Of a stretch of DNA of 64,000 bases, positions 23,283-34,502 are shown piece by piece. The DNA is taken from the NCBI GenBank assembly GCA_025677815.1, contig JAIXMP010000011.1, positions 682,001-746,000 of the forward strand, written 5' to 3'. The position numbers and the translations under genes are program-made. The stretch is from Phascolomyces articulosus. Taxonomy: Eukaryota; Mucoromycota; Mucoromycetes; Mucorales; Lichtheimiaceae. The notes beneath the pieces were generated by a model. That model had not been told where the DNA came from and searched no databases. It saw only the letters and a list, made by a program, of their open reading frames with translations. Each line of letters begins with the position of its first letter. Position 1 is the first letter of the stretch.

Positions 23283-26270
23283 GATGCCATACAATAACAT
23301 CAATACTTTTTCATCATCAACTACTACTACGACAGCACAGTCGAAAAATTATCAGTTGATTTTTTTCAAATATTACCTATAGAAATAGGTAACTACATCC
23401 TTCCATTATTGCCACAAGACACACGGATCGTAGGTTCACAAGTATCTCAACTATGGCGTACACGAATACTAGAGTATCCAGCGGCGTGGCATGATTTATC
23501 ACTGCAATGTGGGGTAAATAGCAATTATCTCCAATCTCTGGCACCATTTATTTGTAAACACGTAAAAAATTTAAATATTGAAAACATTAATTCATATGAA
23601 TCCATCCAATATGAGTATCTAAACCTTTTAAAAAGCAAAAGCTTTCCTCAGATTCAATCTCTCACAATCAGTTTAGGTATTATATTATTATTACTATTGA
23701 ACTTTGCAGTATTTTAACTTATTAAACTATTACTGTGTTTTTTTATCTATTTTTATACATACACAAGAGTTTGTAGGTATGGATGAAGCAACAATATTGT
23801 CTTTAACGGCCCCAACGAAGCATGCCTTACAGGGAATACAAAATACTTCAACCCAGCTCCAGCTTGATGTTGATCGGTACCCATTGGCAATATCAACTAT
23901 CTTGCTACTATGTCTAATCTAACCAATCTTATATTTACTGCATCCAGTATATTGAATGTTTCCGTGTCTAATGACGATAAAGAATTTATAATGACAGTAA
24001 CAACAACAGCATCAATAACTACTATCATCCACATTTGATTAACTTGGAGATAATATTAACATATATTCGGGGACCAACAATTAAACCAATATTACGATGT
24101 TGCCCTAGTCTACGACGGTGTTGCCCTGATATTTGGTTTGGTGGTAATTTAGTGGTGATGAAAGTGTGAACACAATATGTGTTGCTTGTAAGATAGATAA
24201 TAATTTATGATATGATAATTGAGTGTAAACACCAAAATGTGTTAATCAGTTATATTTAATGATATTGAGTAACAGGGCTTTTGGTGAGCAACACGATGTT
24301 ACTAATAAGATTTGCTTCTTATAATTACAATTCTTATAGCAACTAAAGTTTTTATATATCAGTTCGTGATATTTAGTGAGCACCAGTAATATTAACGTAT
24401 ATTACACCGATTAAAGCAACAGATATCAATACTAATGTTTTAAGCAAGTATCTGTTTATATGTGATTATACAGCTATATTAGCGTGGATTCTTTAGGCCA
24501 CAGTAAAATATATAATACGAATAATATATGATATATAATTGAATTATCGTTTGAAGTATAAAAATTGTATAACAAGTGAAGCTTGGATTAGCAGTTCTTG
24601 TTATTACAAAAGAGTAACTTGTGTAGTATGTTACTATATGATATAATCCTTGATATAATGTCTTGAATTCAATGATAATAGTCAAAGTCAGGCATGTTAC
24701 TTCCGACTGGTAATGATAATAGAATAAGGATCAGGAATGTTACGTCTGTCCTATATTGGAATGTTAAGCTTTCTTTAAGCTACAGTAAAATTAAAACAAG
24801 CCAGTTCGGTCTTGAGTGAATCAATACTCTTAAAATTTATGTATATGATAAAGAGAAGTATAATTGATTGATTTTATTTCAGTTACAAAATTGTGGGGTA
24901 TTTATATGTTTTCCAATAATTAAATATTTCTATCCTAAGTAACAACATGTGAAGATACTGCGGTTGCTACGAGATACTGTGGTAATAAATGAATATCCAA
25001 TAATAATATAATGTGTTGAATAAGTGATAATTATATTTATAAATATGTTGCTGCGGTTTGTATGTATCTCTTGTTAATTGGAAGATACCAAAAGGTAAGA
25101 TAATCCGATATTATCGCAGCAACAGTATTTATATATAGAGTTGTTTCGTAGTAATAATGGTAATAACTGCGGTTCTTTCTGGGGGGTTACAACGGTTTGT
25201 CATATACAGAGATGTCGGTAATGTTTTAGATACCTTATGCAACATATCGATACCCTATCTGGAAATTTTTGCATTTAATTCAGATTATTATTCGGATATT
25301 CCTCAACTATCCTCATTATCAGTATCACAAAAAAGTGACAAGACAAGTATTACCACTACCAGTATGAGAAATACCGATGTGGGTTCCCTAAAACACATCT
25401 TTGCACGGAACTACAATCCTGGCAGACCAAGCATTGATGCTGCAGATATTCTACCACTCTTATTAAAAAACTAAACAACACTTGAAACTACTGACTTGTG
25501 GATAAGCTCTATTCCTGATCCTAATGGATTACTGATGAGCTGTCCTCATATCAAGTTTCCAAATGTGAAAAAAATGGCTATTTATTTAACCAAAGGAATG
25601 CAACAATTGGTATGCAAGCTATTCATGATTCATATCAATTAACACATTTATGTGTGGGAAACGCCGATGAAATGGAAGACCTTGTCAATGTTTTGATAAA
25701 AAAGCCAACCCTTGAACAATTCGAAATAGTATCTTAAGGACAACAAAGATACAGAACAACTCTGAATATCGATGCTTGTAACATTATAATCCGACACTTT
25801 CACCACTATGGACAACAATCTACTGCCACTACTCCTTCACATTCGATATCATCATCCCAGCTAAAATCTGTTGGTTTTCGATATTGTCCCGATATTACAG
25901 ACCAAGTGCTTGACTCATTGACACATATCAAGACATTACAAAAGATAACTTTATTTGGCTTACAGGAACTTTCAGAGAATGGATTAATTAACACTATCAA
26001 CAAGATGAAGAATTAATTAAAGCACATAAAACTTTTGTTGATGGATTCTGTCACAGATGATGTCCTAGATGCTCTTGGTAACCTTGACAATATGCTATTT
26101 ATAGTGTTGGATGATGTGATAAATATATCTGATCAAGGAATAAAAAATCTGGTGGATAGCCTTGCACTGTCCAACACATTAGTTGATCTAGAAATAACAA
26201 ATGGCCCATCCATCACCAATCCATGTATTTCATATACCAAGCAACATATAAAATATGCAACGTACTATTA
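23283..26270 (+). pseudogene. Broken F-box/leucine-rich-repeat protein gene
   Basis: Pieces of one F-box protein lie in order on the plus strand, separated by frameshifts and stops. The F-box core, around VDFFQILPIEIGNYILPLLP (about 23,353-23,415) and VSQLWRTRILEYPAAWHDLS, is out of frame with the nearest ATG (23,283). Leucine-rich segments follow: a block to about 23,675, a probable intron, then about 23,767-24,110 in two frames, 25,157-25,474, and 26,020-26,240, where LDDVINISDQGIKNLVDSLA is a typical repeat. Between about 24,135 and 25,160 the homology is interrupted by AT-rich DNA. Intact members are substrate adaptors of SCF ubiquitin ligases. The order of parts matches the neighbour at 26,984-28,502, so the two are tandem relatives. 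This copy cannot encode a full protein. Confidence 0.75.
24119..25160. mobile_element. AT-rich insertion of about 1 kb inside the F-box pseudogene, type uncertain
   Basis: The leucine-rich coding signal ends near 24,110 (CCPSLRRC) and resumes near 25,165 (LSGGLQRFVIYRDVGNVLDT). The intervening DNA is non-coding and very AT-rich. Its possible termini are TGTTGC (24,119-24,124) and GCAACA (25,119-25,124), an inverted pair of the TG...CA kind seen at LTR ends, but I see no matching target-site duplication. It may be an old solo LTR or other insertion, or simply intron-like decay. Confidence 0.3.
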
Positions 26271-26983
26271 ATAATATAATATTTCATGGTATCCAATAAT
26301 AAAAATAAATATTTATTTGTAATAAGAGCGTGTGCAGTGGTGGACCAAAATGGGATTGTACGTACATACAACTTTGAAATGTACAAACCTTTTTTGTAAC
26401 AGCGGCGTATTATAGCAATTTGGACTGTAAAATGGTGCTGACTTTTTGACACTATATTCTTTTCATTGAAAATAAGGAATATCATAGCTCAACATTAAGA
26501 TATTAAGATGCTTCGAATTGTTGTATTTGAGATTCGCTACTTAAGCATATGGAGTACTTTATGTTAAATAGACTATTTTTTACTTTTAAAAAAAATCCAT
26601 GTACGTATTACTTGGGATATCATCTTTGAGTGACATTTGAAAAAAATAAAAGTAACGGAGTAGATTTTCATGAATAACGTGAATGATGAATGAACTGGAA
26701 AGATATTCTTTGGTAAAGCAGCTTTAGTTATCTACTATAAAAAATGGTAATTGTATCGTGTAAACTATAAACGTACGCTCTTTCTGCAACAAAATAAAGG
26801 CTGTCTCTACTGGAGACAAAGTGCACCATAAATGTGATCAGTTTTCGGTGTTTGTGGGCTTGGTTTTCAGTGTTACCAAGAAAAAAAGGTCATTAGCGTA
26901 AAAAATGAGGTTTGGCATTTCTCATCTCTTTCTTTTCCTTTTCTTTTAAAAAATATTACCTGCCTTCTTCTCATATTCATCAT
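26271..26983. other. Intergenic, AT-rich
   Basis: No gene seen. A short perfect hairpin (TGTCTC-tactg-GAGACA) lies near 26,803-26,819, close to the next F-box gene. Confidence 0.45.
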
Positions 26984-28502
26984 ATGCTTGCAACAACACC
27001 AATGATAGCACCTCAATTGCTTGATACGCTGGAAAATTTTCCAAATCAAATCCATGAACTCAATCACGCCATTCACAATAAAGATCATCAACAAATTGTT
27101 CGATGTGCATCCACGACAATCGATTATGTATATTGACAAAAGACGCTACTCCTTGCCCTGCTCGATATCCGTTCCCATGCTTATTCAATGAACGGTCAGA
27201 TCAACGATGCTATTTCAGACGGAGAAGAAATGGTTGGAATTGCTCCAAAGTCTATGTCGGGCTATGCTAGAAAGGGCATCACATTTTCGATGTATGGGTA
27301 CCAAGATAAAGCAATTACTTGTTACAATAAAGGTCTTACGTTGGCACAAGAACAACGAAATGCGGGGGAAAATGTAAACACGGAAGAATTGATACGTGAA
27401 AAATATTTAGCCATTCATTTGTCCCAAAAAATAAATGACCCTTTTCGAGCGCTGGAAGTAAAGATCACAAAAAACGACCCTTCCCAAAAACTAAAAGAAG
27501 AAAAAGAAGACATCATAGCAGACATTTTAACACTGTTGTCACAAGATGTGCGAGTGACATGTATCCAAGTATCAACATATTGGCGCAGACTGATTTTGAA
27601 TTGTGCTGAAGCATGGAAGACATTATCTCTTTAAAATACAAGCAAGGGTATCCATTTGGTACAGTTCGCGTCTCAACTATGTGATCATGTAAAGGATTTA
27701 ACCATCAATACCACTTCTCAAACTGTCCGTTCTGTATTCATGAAATGTTTACAAAATGAACGTCAAGATCGACTCCAATCACTTAAACTGACAGGTAAAC
27801 ATCTCTATCAAAAAAGATAAACTGTTTCAACATGCAGATTCTTCTATTTTTTACAGTAACATTGTAAAGCTACACAAAACTGATTCTAGCTTAGTACTCG
27901 AAATTCAGGATATGGGAAGTTTTGTTAGTCAAACTTCTATTGCGTTGTGGGAAACTCGATATACACTTACAAAATTAGACATCGATGCTGGTGATACTCA
28001 GAATTCGATTACGATAGCAATGATTTTATCGACATGCAAAAATCTAGTGGAACTCATCTACTCAACAACATCTTTATCAAATCAAGTTGGAGATATCATA
28101 TCATTACACCGCCATCTTTATCTGACCAACTTGAAAATACACGCATCAGTAATTACTGGAAATGATATTCATCCTATTCTGTGGGTCTGCCAGCAATTAC
28201 GGCAGTTAGAGGATTTACAACAGCAACACGAGCAGTTTGAGAAAATGCATTGTAACTGGGGCATACATTCAAGTCATGAAGTTGATTTTATATCATTGAC
28301 AGATGATGCTTTAAAAAATGACCAGCTGGAAAAACTACGGATAATGCTGGATAATGAGATCAAATTTATGAAGACAGCGTTTTTAGTTGAAGATCTGAAA
28401 TTACCAAAACCATTTTCAATAACAAACGAACAAGTCCACGAAGAGTCATTTGCCAGGAAGTTTGCCAGAAGGAGGGAAAAGCGTAAAAATGTTGGTGACT
28501 GA
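26984..28502 (+). pseudogene. TPR/F-box/leucine-rich-repeat protein gene with two nonsense codons
   Basis: Exon 1 starts at ATG 26,984 and reads in one frame to a donor near 27,796, except for TGA at 27,134-27,136 and TAA at 27,632-27,634. The order is: tetratricopeptide-type helices (around MNGQINDAISDGEEMVGIAP and GYARKGITFSMYGYQDKAI), an F-box (DIIADILTLLSQDVRVTCIQ...STYWRRLILNCAEAWKTLSL), then leucine-rich repeats. After an intron of about 60 bp the frame continues to 28,502 and ends in a basic tail. The relative at 23,283-26,270 has CAA where this copy has the TAA, and the upstream TGA could derive from CGA, so both stops are explained by C-to-T changes. Intact relatives would be SCF ubiquitin-ligase adaptors. 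Readthrough cannot be excluded, but a young pseudogene is likelier. Confidence 0.75.
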
Positions 28503-28639
28503 AGATGTATAAAAAGTAAAAAGTAAAGTAACCATTAATATATTGAGTATTGTACTCTTCCAATATTTCAATAGCGAAAAAAGAATAAGAAGGTTGTTCT
28601 TGCTGAGGAACAATTAAAGTCATGCTCTTTTTCTGGTAA

Positions 28640-29618
28640 TATTGAGCCAGATGAATTATTGCGGCGTCAAAAGGTAGTCATCCTAAAAGTTATATATTTT
28701 TGGAAAATAGTATGATAGCTCAATCTTTTTTTGTATATATATAATAGGTACGACTTTCTGTAAAAAAATGTTCTTCGTGAATTTTACTATTGCCCAGCAG
28801 CTATGAACGAACATCGACATCAGTACGTGACGAGTCATAGTATTTATGTCAAGCTATCCCGGAAGGAACGTGAATATGTTAAAAAATCATGTGCTGCCAA
28901 ACTCCCGTACCATCGAAAGCAATTAAAAGTAATGATGCTGTAAGTCTTTTTTTATTATTCTATTGATAAATGTGTTCAATTCTTTGAATCTATCCTTTTG
29001 ATATCATTTCAAGATTAAGACTAACCTTACACACGTGAATTAATAGTATTGGTCTTGCAGGGATGGGCTTCAATACCTTTCTGAAAGGAAGACCCCGAAG
29101 AGGAGGCAAGAGATTTCGAAAGGTGCACCGCACATCAACAACAGTTGCCTTGCAGAATGAACATATGTCAAGTCAGATATGCGTATTTTGTTTCCAACCA
29201 CTCAGTCTACTGCCAGCAACTATACTCAAAGATGGAAAAAAAAAAACAAAAAAAGCACTCGCATGGTGCGCTTACATGCAACAACAGTAACTGTCCAGCA
29301 GTATTAGCCGGATATACTACTTTCAACAGAGATGCTGTTGGAGCAATCGGTATTGGGTTAGCTGCGGTCATAACAATTTTTTCAAGCGACAAGAAACCTC
29401 TCCCGCCCTACAACCCATCAGTATCCACAACTACCACAGCAACTACCACCAGTCATTTCGAACTGGATCAACTTTATCGTTTGGTCTCGCCATCATCAAC
29501 TTTTTTGCATGGTACGTAAATTTGTTATACTTCTACATAATAAATATTATAACTTAAAAACATCAAGCTACAAATACTTATTTATTTGTGTATAGGTGCA
29601 GGTCAAACATCCATGTAA
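28640..29618 (+). pseudogene. Relic of a zinc-ribbon transposase-like protein (TnpB/Fanzor-like)
   Basis: Three or more exons. One part (about 28,752-28,939) has a basic helical segment (SRKEREYVKKSCAAKLPYHR). The next exon from about 29,062 has GLNTF-like MGFNTFLKGRPRRGGKRFRK, then NEHMSSQICVFC, CNNSNC and FNRDAVGAIGIGLAAV. The order (TS)xxCxxC...CxxxxC...NRDxxxAxxI is that of the zinc ribbon and last catalytic aspartate of TnpB and its eukaryotic Fanzor relatives. The two cysteine pairs are in different frames, split at an A-run near 29,238-29,247. The terminal exon (29,596-29,618) adds AGQTSM and a stop. The N-terminal nuclease part is not recognisable. The type assignment rests on the zinc-ribbon motif only. 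Confidence 0.5.
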
Positions 29619-29708
29619 TTTCATGGACTTTTTCGTAGCACTTTAATATAGTCACTCCGCCTTCCCCTAGACATATTATGTGTACCAAAAAATATTCATT
29701 TCCGCATA

Positions 29709-31330
29709 CAGTATTTCCACTGTCGATTGGATATATTTTTTTGAAACTATTGGTACCTCAATTGGTCATTTGTTTGAAAACTAGTTGGTCACTTTCTAAA
29801 AATCCATTTGGTCACTTTTTATAAAATTCATTTGGTCATCTCTTTTATATAATTCTCAAATAACAATTAAAATGAGCATGTTTATGTTTTTCGAAGATAG
29901 TGCTGGTAATCTTTTTAATGAACAGGGTCAAGAAGCACCTTCTTATGTTAAAGAGAAGTCGTTTTGTTTAAAAAGATTGACAGATCTTAAAAAGTATGTC
30001 AAAAAGCAAGAAGTTCAAATCGAGGCAGCAACTTCTGTAGATATTGAAATGGAAGAGGTGGTATCAGCAAAGAAAGAGAGATCACAGGAGTATATCGTCT
30101 ATACAGATGAAGACCGTAGACGTTATTTCTATTTTTTGAAGGACAAGTTAATGAAACCAAAACAAGCAGCCATTGTAGCCAATGTCAATTACTACACTGC
30201 TCGCAAGTGGAAAAAGGCACAAGCTGATGATCCTGAAGGAAAGATTCCGAAAAAAATGACAAATAAGATACCCGGAAGACTAGCTAGCCAGCTGAATGAT
30301 ACCCATAAGGTTCACCTTGTCCATTTTTTTGATGAAGATCCAACAGCAACAATTCAGGATGCGGTAGAAAGTTTGACTACAAGCTTTGACAACTTGCAAA
30401 TAAAAAAAACAAGGGTTGCCGAGTTTATGAAGGAAGAATGTAACCTCAGCATCAAAATTATAAACTGACATCCTGTCAGTAGAAACAAAGAGGAAACTCT
30501 CAAAGCACGGGCAGACTGGGTTGCTACATGGATTACAAATGGTATCGACTATCTTGGTAACTGCATTTTTGTAGATGAGTCTGGATTCGATATCAATATG
30601 CGTCGTAGTCGTGGTTGTGCACCACGTGGTAAACAAGCTATTGAAACTACTCCTTCTACGAAAGCTACTTCGCATAGTGTTTTAGGTGCGATCTCGGCTG
30701 TGGGTGTTGTAAATATAAGGTTGAGAGAAACTGGGAACGTAAAGAGAAGAAAAGTTGTAGGAGCTAAAAAAAGAAAGGCGCCTGAAGAAGGTTATCTATT
30801 CCTAAGGGTACTACGGGCGAACACTATCTTCAGTTCATTAGTGATACCATGGATATTATGGATGAATTTCCAGAAATGAAAGGGTATTTCATCATTATGG
30901 ATAATGCGCCTATCCATATCCCTGAAATTATTGACCCTATAATCATGACGCGAGGTTATACACCAGTGTATCTTCCTCCATACTCACCCGAGTTAAATCC
31001 AATTGAACAATTCTGGGCCATTACAAAAGCAAAGGTTAAGCGCAGTAAGCTTAGTGATGTAGAAACACTCACTTCAAGAATTATTGAAGCTAGTGAAGAA
31101 GTACCTATTGTTCACCTTCAAAATATAATTCAGCATTCAGTGAATATGTTTGAAAATCGTAGAAACAAGATTCCTATGTAGATTCACTTATAAAAAATAA
31201 AGTGACCAGATTATTTTTATAAAATGTGACCAAATGAATTTTCAAACAAATGACCAATCGAGGTTCCAAACAGTAACCAAAATTTTTTTAAATTCAGACC
31301 AATAATTTCCAATTGACAGTGGAAATACTG
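29709..31330 (+). mobile_element. Tc1/mariner-type DNA transposon, 1,622 bp
   Basis: Flanked by a TA duplication (29,707-29,708 and 31,331-31,332), with imperfect inverted repeats of about 130-150 bp beginning CAGTATTTCCACTGTC. Each repeat holds TTGGTCA motifs: four on the left (29,762, 29,785, 29,808, 29,832) and three on the right in inverted orientation (31,203, 31,227, 31,251). All are spaced 23-24 bp apart and are plausible transposase-binding sites. It encodes one transposase, now broken. The insertion lies between the zinc-ribbon relic and NAA50, immediately 5' of the latter. Confidence 0.95.
29872..31181 (+). pseudogene. Tc1/mariner transposase (DD34E), inactivated
   Basis: Starts at ATG 29,872. 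It has an N-terminal helix-turn-helix region (KPKQAAIVANVNYYTARKWK), then the catalytic triad: D in IFVDESGF (about 30,570-30,590), D in IIMDNAPIH (about 30,893-30,915), and E in YSPELNPIEQFW (about 30,980-31,015). The last two acidic residues are 34 residues apart, the DD34E spacing of Tc1-like elements. Two lesions break the gene: an in-frame TGA at 30,466-30,468 just before HPVSRN, and a frameshift near 30,790-30,800, after which the reading frame continues to TAG at 31,179-31,181. Intact members cut and paste their own element at TA. This copy should be non-autonomous. Confidence 0.9.
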
Positions 31331-31427
31331 TATGTTTTTTTTTCCAGGTGGAGGAGAAATACCCAAACCTAAAAGAGAATCTCTTTTACAAGAACTTGTA
31401 CAAATCGCACGTCTTTCCTTTAAGGTC

Positions 31428-31619
31428 ATGTCACCTTCCATTATGAGTTCTGGACGTATTGCACTTGGTGATGTTACCCCTAATAATGTAGGACAATTAC
31501 GTAAATTAAATCAAGTCATTTTCCCTGTTAATTATGGTGACAAATTTTATCAAGACGTCATTGAAGCTGGTGAACTTGCAAAACTAGGTACCTTCTCCTT
31601 TTTTCTTCTTTTTTTATTC

Positions 31620-31650
<31 letters not shown>

Positions 31651-32099
31651 ACATCATTTTTAGTTTATTTTAATGACGTTTGTGTTGGTGCTGTCTGTTG
31701 TCGTAAAGAAACTCATGAAAATGAAACGCGATTATACATGATGACTTTGGGTGTTTTGAAACCCTATCGACAACTTGGTTTAGGTAAAAAAAAAAAATTA
31801 TTATTATATCCAATGGGAATTTTATTAGAGAGTCAATGGATATCTTTTGGTTCTATAGGATGGGTGACAAGATGATTAATTCAAATGTTTATATATATAA
31901 AAAAAAAGGTGGACGTCTTTTGCAACATATTTTGGAACATGCCAATGAATTTTCATCGATTTATTTACACGTTCAAATCACAAACGAATCGGCATTGAGC
32001 TTTTATAAAAAGAACGGCTTTGAAGTCGTTGGTACCGAAAAGGATTATTATAAACATATTGATCCAAGAGATGCTTACGTTTTACGCAAGACTTTATAA
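31428..32099 (+). CDS. NAA50: N-alpha-acetyltransferase 50 (NatE catalytic subunit, GNAT fold)
   Basis: Three exons (31,428-31,587, 31,664-31,783, 31,909-32,099) give 156 residues. Co- or post-translational N-terminal acetylation of proteins with Met-hydrophobic starts, acting with NatA on ribosomes, and in animals sister-chromatid cohesion, are the known roles of this family. Diagnostic segments are IALGDVTPNNVGQLRKLNQV, FPVNYGDKFYQDV, YFNDVCVGAVCCR, the acetyl-CoA loop RQLGLG (residues 89-94), and IYLHVQITNESALSFYKKNG. The C-terminus AYVLRKTL is as expected. ATG 31,428 was chosen because it gives the usual short N-terminus (MSPSIMSSGRIALGD). An upstream acceptor at about 31,347 suggests a spliced 5' leader. 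The Tc1/mariner insertion ends about 100 bp upstream of this ATG, so it lies in the leader or promoter. Confidence 0.93.
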
Positions 32100-32658
32100 T
32101 TACATTTATTTTCTATCTTTTGATTCAACAAAATCATCAATTTTCATCCACAGAAAAAAAAAGTATTTAACCCATCCCGTCAAATTTACAAATCCTCATT
32201 CGTATCCCATTACTTTTTACGATCTATCCACAATTACCTCCACATCATCATCACTTGCTATCTCTCCTTCTTTCTCTTTTGTTCCTTTTGTTTTGACTAA
32301 AAAATGAACACATTGATCCAATTATTCAAGTCAAAAAGATATCTGTTATTTTGGATGGGGGAAAATGTTCATGTGGGGAGGGGAGCGGGAGGAGGCAAGA
32401 CGAGAGAATTTTTATTTTTTTAATTTATTATATAATGTAAGAAATGCATTTACAAGTTCACATGCCTTTTATAAGAATACAATAGGAATAAGGCACATTT
32501 TATCTTTGTCAGTGTGAATTTATAATTGATAATCCATTTTTAAAAATCCGGGGCAAAATTCACCATTTTTCTGTCCTTTTCAATAAAAACTACAACGTAT
32601 AAAAAGGGTTGCTGTTTGTAAGGTGTATTTAAACCTATTTACATAATAATAATAAAAA
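32100..32658. other. Intergenic
   Basis: 3' flank of NAA50 and 5' flank of the NUDIX gene. It has a G-rich stretch (about 32,355-32,400). No gene seen. Confidence 0.5.
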
Positions 32659-34239
32659 ATGCAAGGTATTTTATAGACAGAGAGAAAAATATATATTTTT
32701 CGTATCAAAGAGAATAAAAGCAAGGAGAAAATATGTGGACTTTTTTTTTTGTTACTTCGTTTTCATATAAGAATAATAATATATGTTGTGGTTGTTATAG
32801 CTTTAAGGACACTTATTCAACAACTCCAAGCGCATCGTCCATTACATATTGATTCACCTGCGGAACAACCAAGAAGAGCGGCTGTCTGTGCCATTTTCCG
32901 ATGTCGTTCTACTCAACAGCAACCTATTCCTTCTAATGCTCAACCACCTACTTCCATTAAAGATTTCCTTGATCAACCTTGGGTGAATGAAAGTGAACCT
33001 GAACTCTTATTTATTCAACGAGCCACACGAGCCACTGACAGGTGAATAATAATAATAAAAAATTCCCATTATTACATAATTATTATTACCTAGCACAGAG
33101 AGAAAAAACTGTACATATATAATATGAAACTAAATACAATGATAATAGATGGTCAGGTCATGTCGCATTCCCAGGAGGAAAGAATGAAGCTGAAGAAACG
33201 GACGAACAAACTGCTGAAAGAGAAACTTTGGAAGAAATTGGACTTGACTTGAATAGTTCAGCATTTTTACCAGTAGGCACTTTGGATGCAAGAGAAATTA
33301 CCAATATGAAGGGTGAATTAATGATGATTTTAGTGCCACACGGTAAAGTTTCGGAATGATAGATGTCTATATCTTGGATTTTTTGCTATAATTTCTCCTT
33401 TTTTATATCACTTTTCCCAAAAAAAAAACTCAAAACTTAAAAAACTTTCGACATTTTTTAGTGTATATTCAAGTGGTACCCGAAACACCTCCGTTAACGA
33501 TTCAAGAATCTGAAGTAGCCGTTGTTCAATGTAAGTAATGGATAAAAATGAGTGGACTGAAAGGGTATAAGGGAATTGGATCTATATTCCAAAATGATGG
33601 TTCGAATGGTTAAACAAATGGTTTCTATGGATCATAGGGGTCCCATTGCGTTTCTTTTTATCTCCATCGCCATATCCTGATTCGCCTCTTCGGAAGTCAT
33701 TTATGATTGGCAATGTGTCTTTCCCCGCCATTGAGCTTCCCACGGATAATGAAAACCATCATTTACAACTCTGGGGTTTAACTTTGGGAATGACTCGAGA
33801 ATTGATTGAATTGACGGATACGCCAGGGAGTGACGGGAGGCCTATATGGCAGCAATTTGTAACCATGGCAAGGGGATATCCAAGATTCTCTCATAAGGAT
33901 ATGAATGTGTTGATCCGTTTCTTTATGTATATTCAACCTCCTAAAAGGTATTACTGAAATCTCTTTTTTCGGTTGTAATGTGGTATTGGTTGGGTTTGGA
34001 GGTAGTACAGTGGAACATGGTTTGACGGGTAAAACAAAAAAAAATTGTAGATTTATATATATATGAAAAAGAAACTAATACAATATTATTATTCTTACAG
34101 AAAACAAGATAGAGAAAGAGTATACATGACATCGCTTCGTAGAGCAATCTATGTGGCAGTTTTATGGCGTATCATTGTTGGTGGAGTGGTTGTTGGGGGA
34201 TTAACATCCAAACTTTTACGTCTAAAGAAATATATTTAA
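32659..34239 (+). CDS. NUDIX hydrolase with C-terminal membrane anchor
   Basis: Six exons join in frame: 32,659-32,665 (ATG CAA G), 32,801-33,041, 33,149-33,342, 33,462-33,530, 33,638-33,947 and 34,101-34,239, giving 319 residues. The complete Nudix box GX5EX7REUXEEXGU is at residues 93-115 (G93, E99, R107, E108, E111, E112, G114), preceded by RWSGHVAFPGG. That layout resembles CoA pyrophosphatase-type Nudix enzymes, which hydrolyse nucleoside diphosphates linked to another moiety using Mg2+. The last ~30 residues form a hydrophobic helix (AIYVAVLWRIIVGGVVVGG) followed by basic residues, so a tail-anchored protein is likely. The first 7-nt exon is the weakest part of the model. Family certain, substrate unknown. 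Confidence 0.88.
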
Positions 34240-34502
34240 AAAAATAATGGATTGATATACATACATATATAATGGATGAGGGTAGTTTTAGGAGGAGACA
34301 AGTAATAATAGTTTAAGAAGAAGAAGAAGTTTGCTTATTATTGTTGGGGAGGGGAAAAGTAGGATGAAAGATTGGTATTGATGTGCGTGTTTTTTTTTTT
34401 TGTTTTTTGAAAGATGTATAATAACTTATATAACAACGTGATAATGATAATAATAATAACTACATATATCATATATATACTGATTTTTCCCTTTTGTTTC
34501 AC

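Noticed and set aside
24119..25124. Calling the insertion in the F-box pseudogene a solo LTR.
   Set aside because: The TG...CA ends are short and no target-site duplication is visible, so only an uncertain insertion is reported.
26803..26819. Hairpin TGTCTC-tactg-GAGACA resembling the 3' stem of a spliceosomal U4 RNA.
   Set aside because: None of the other conserved U4 elements is present upstream.
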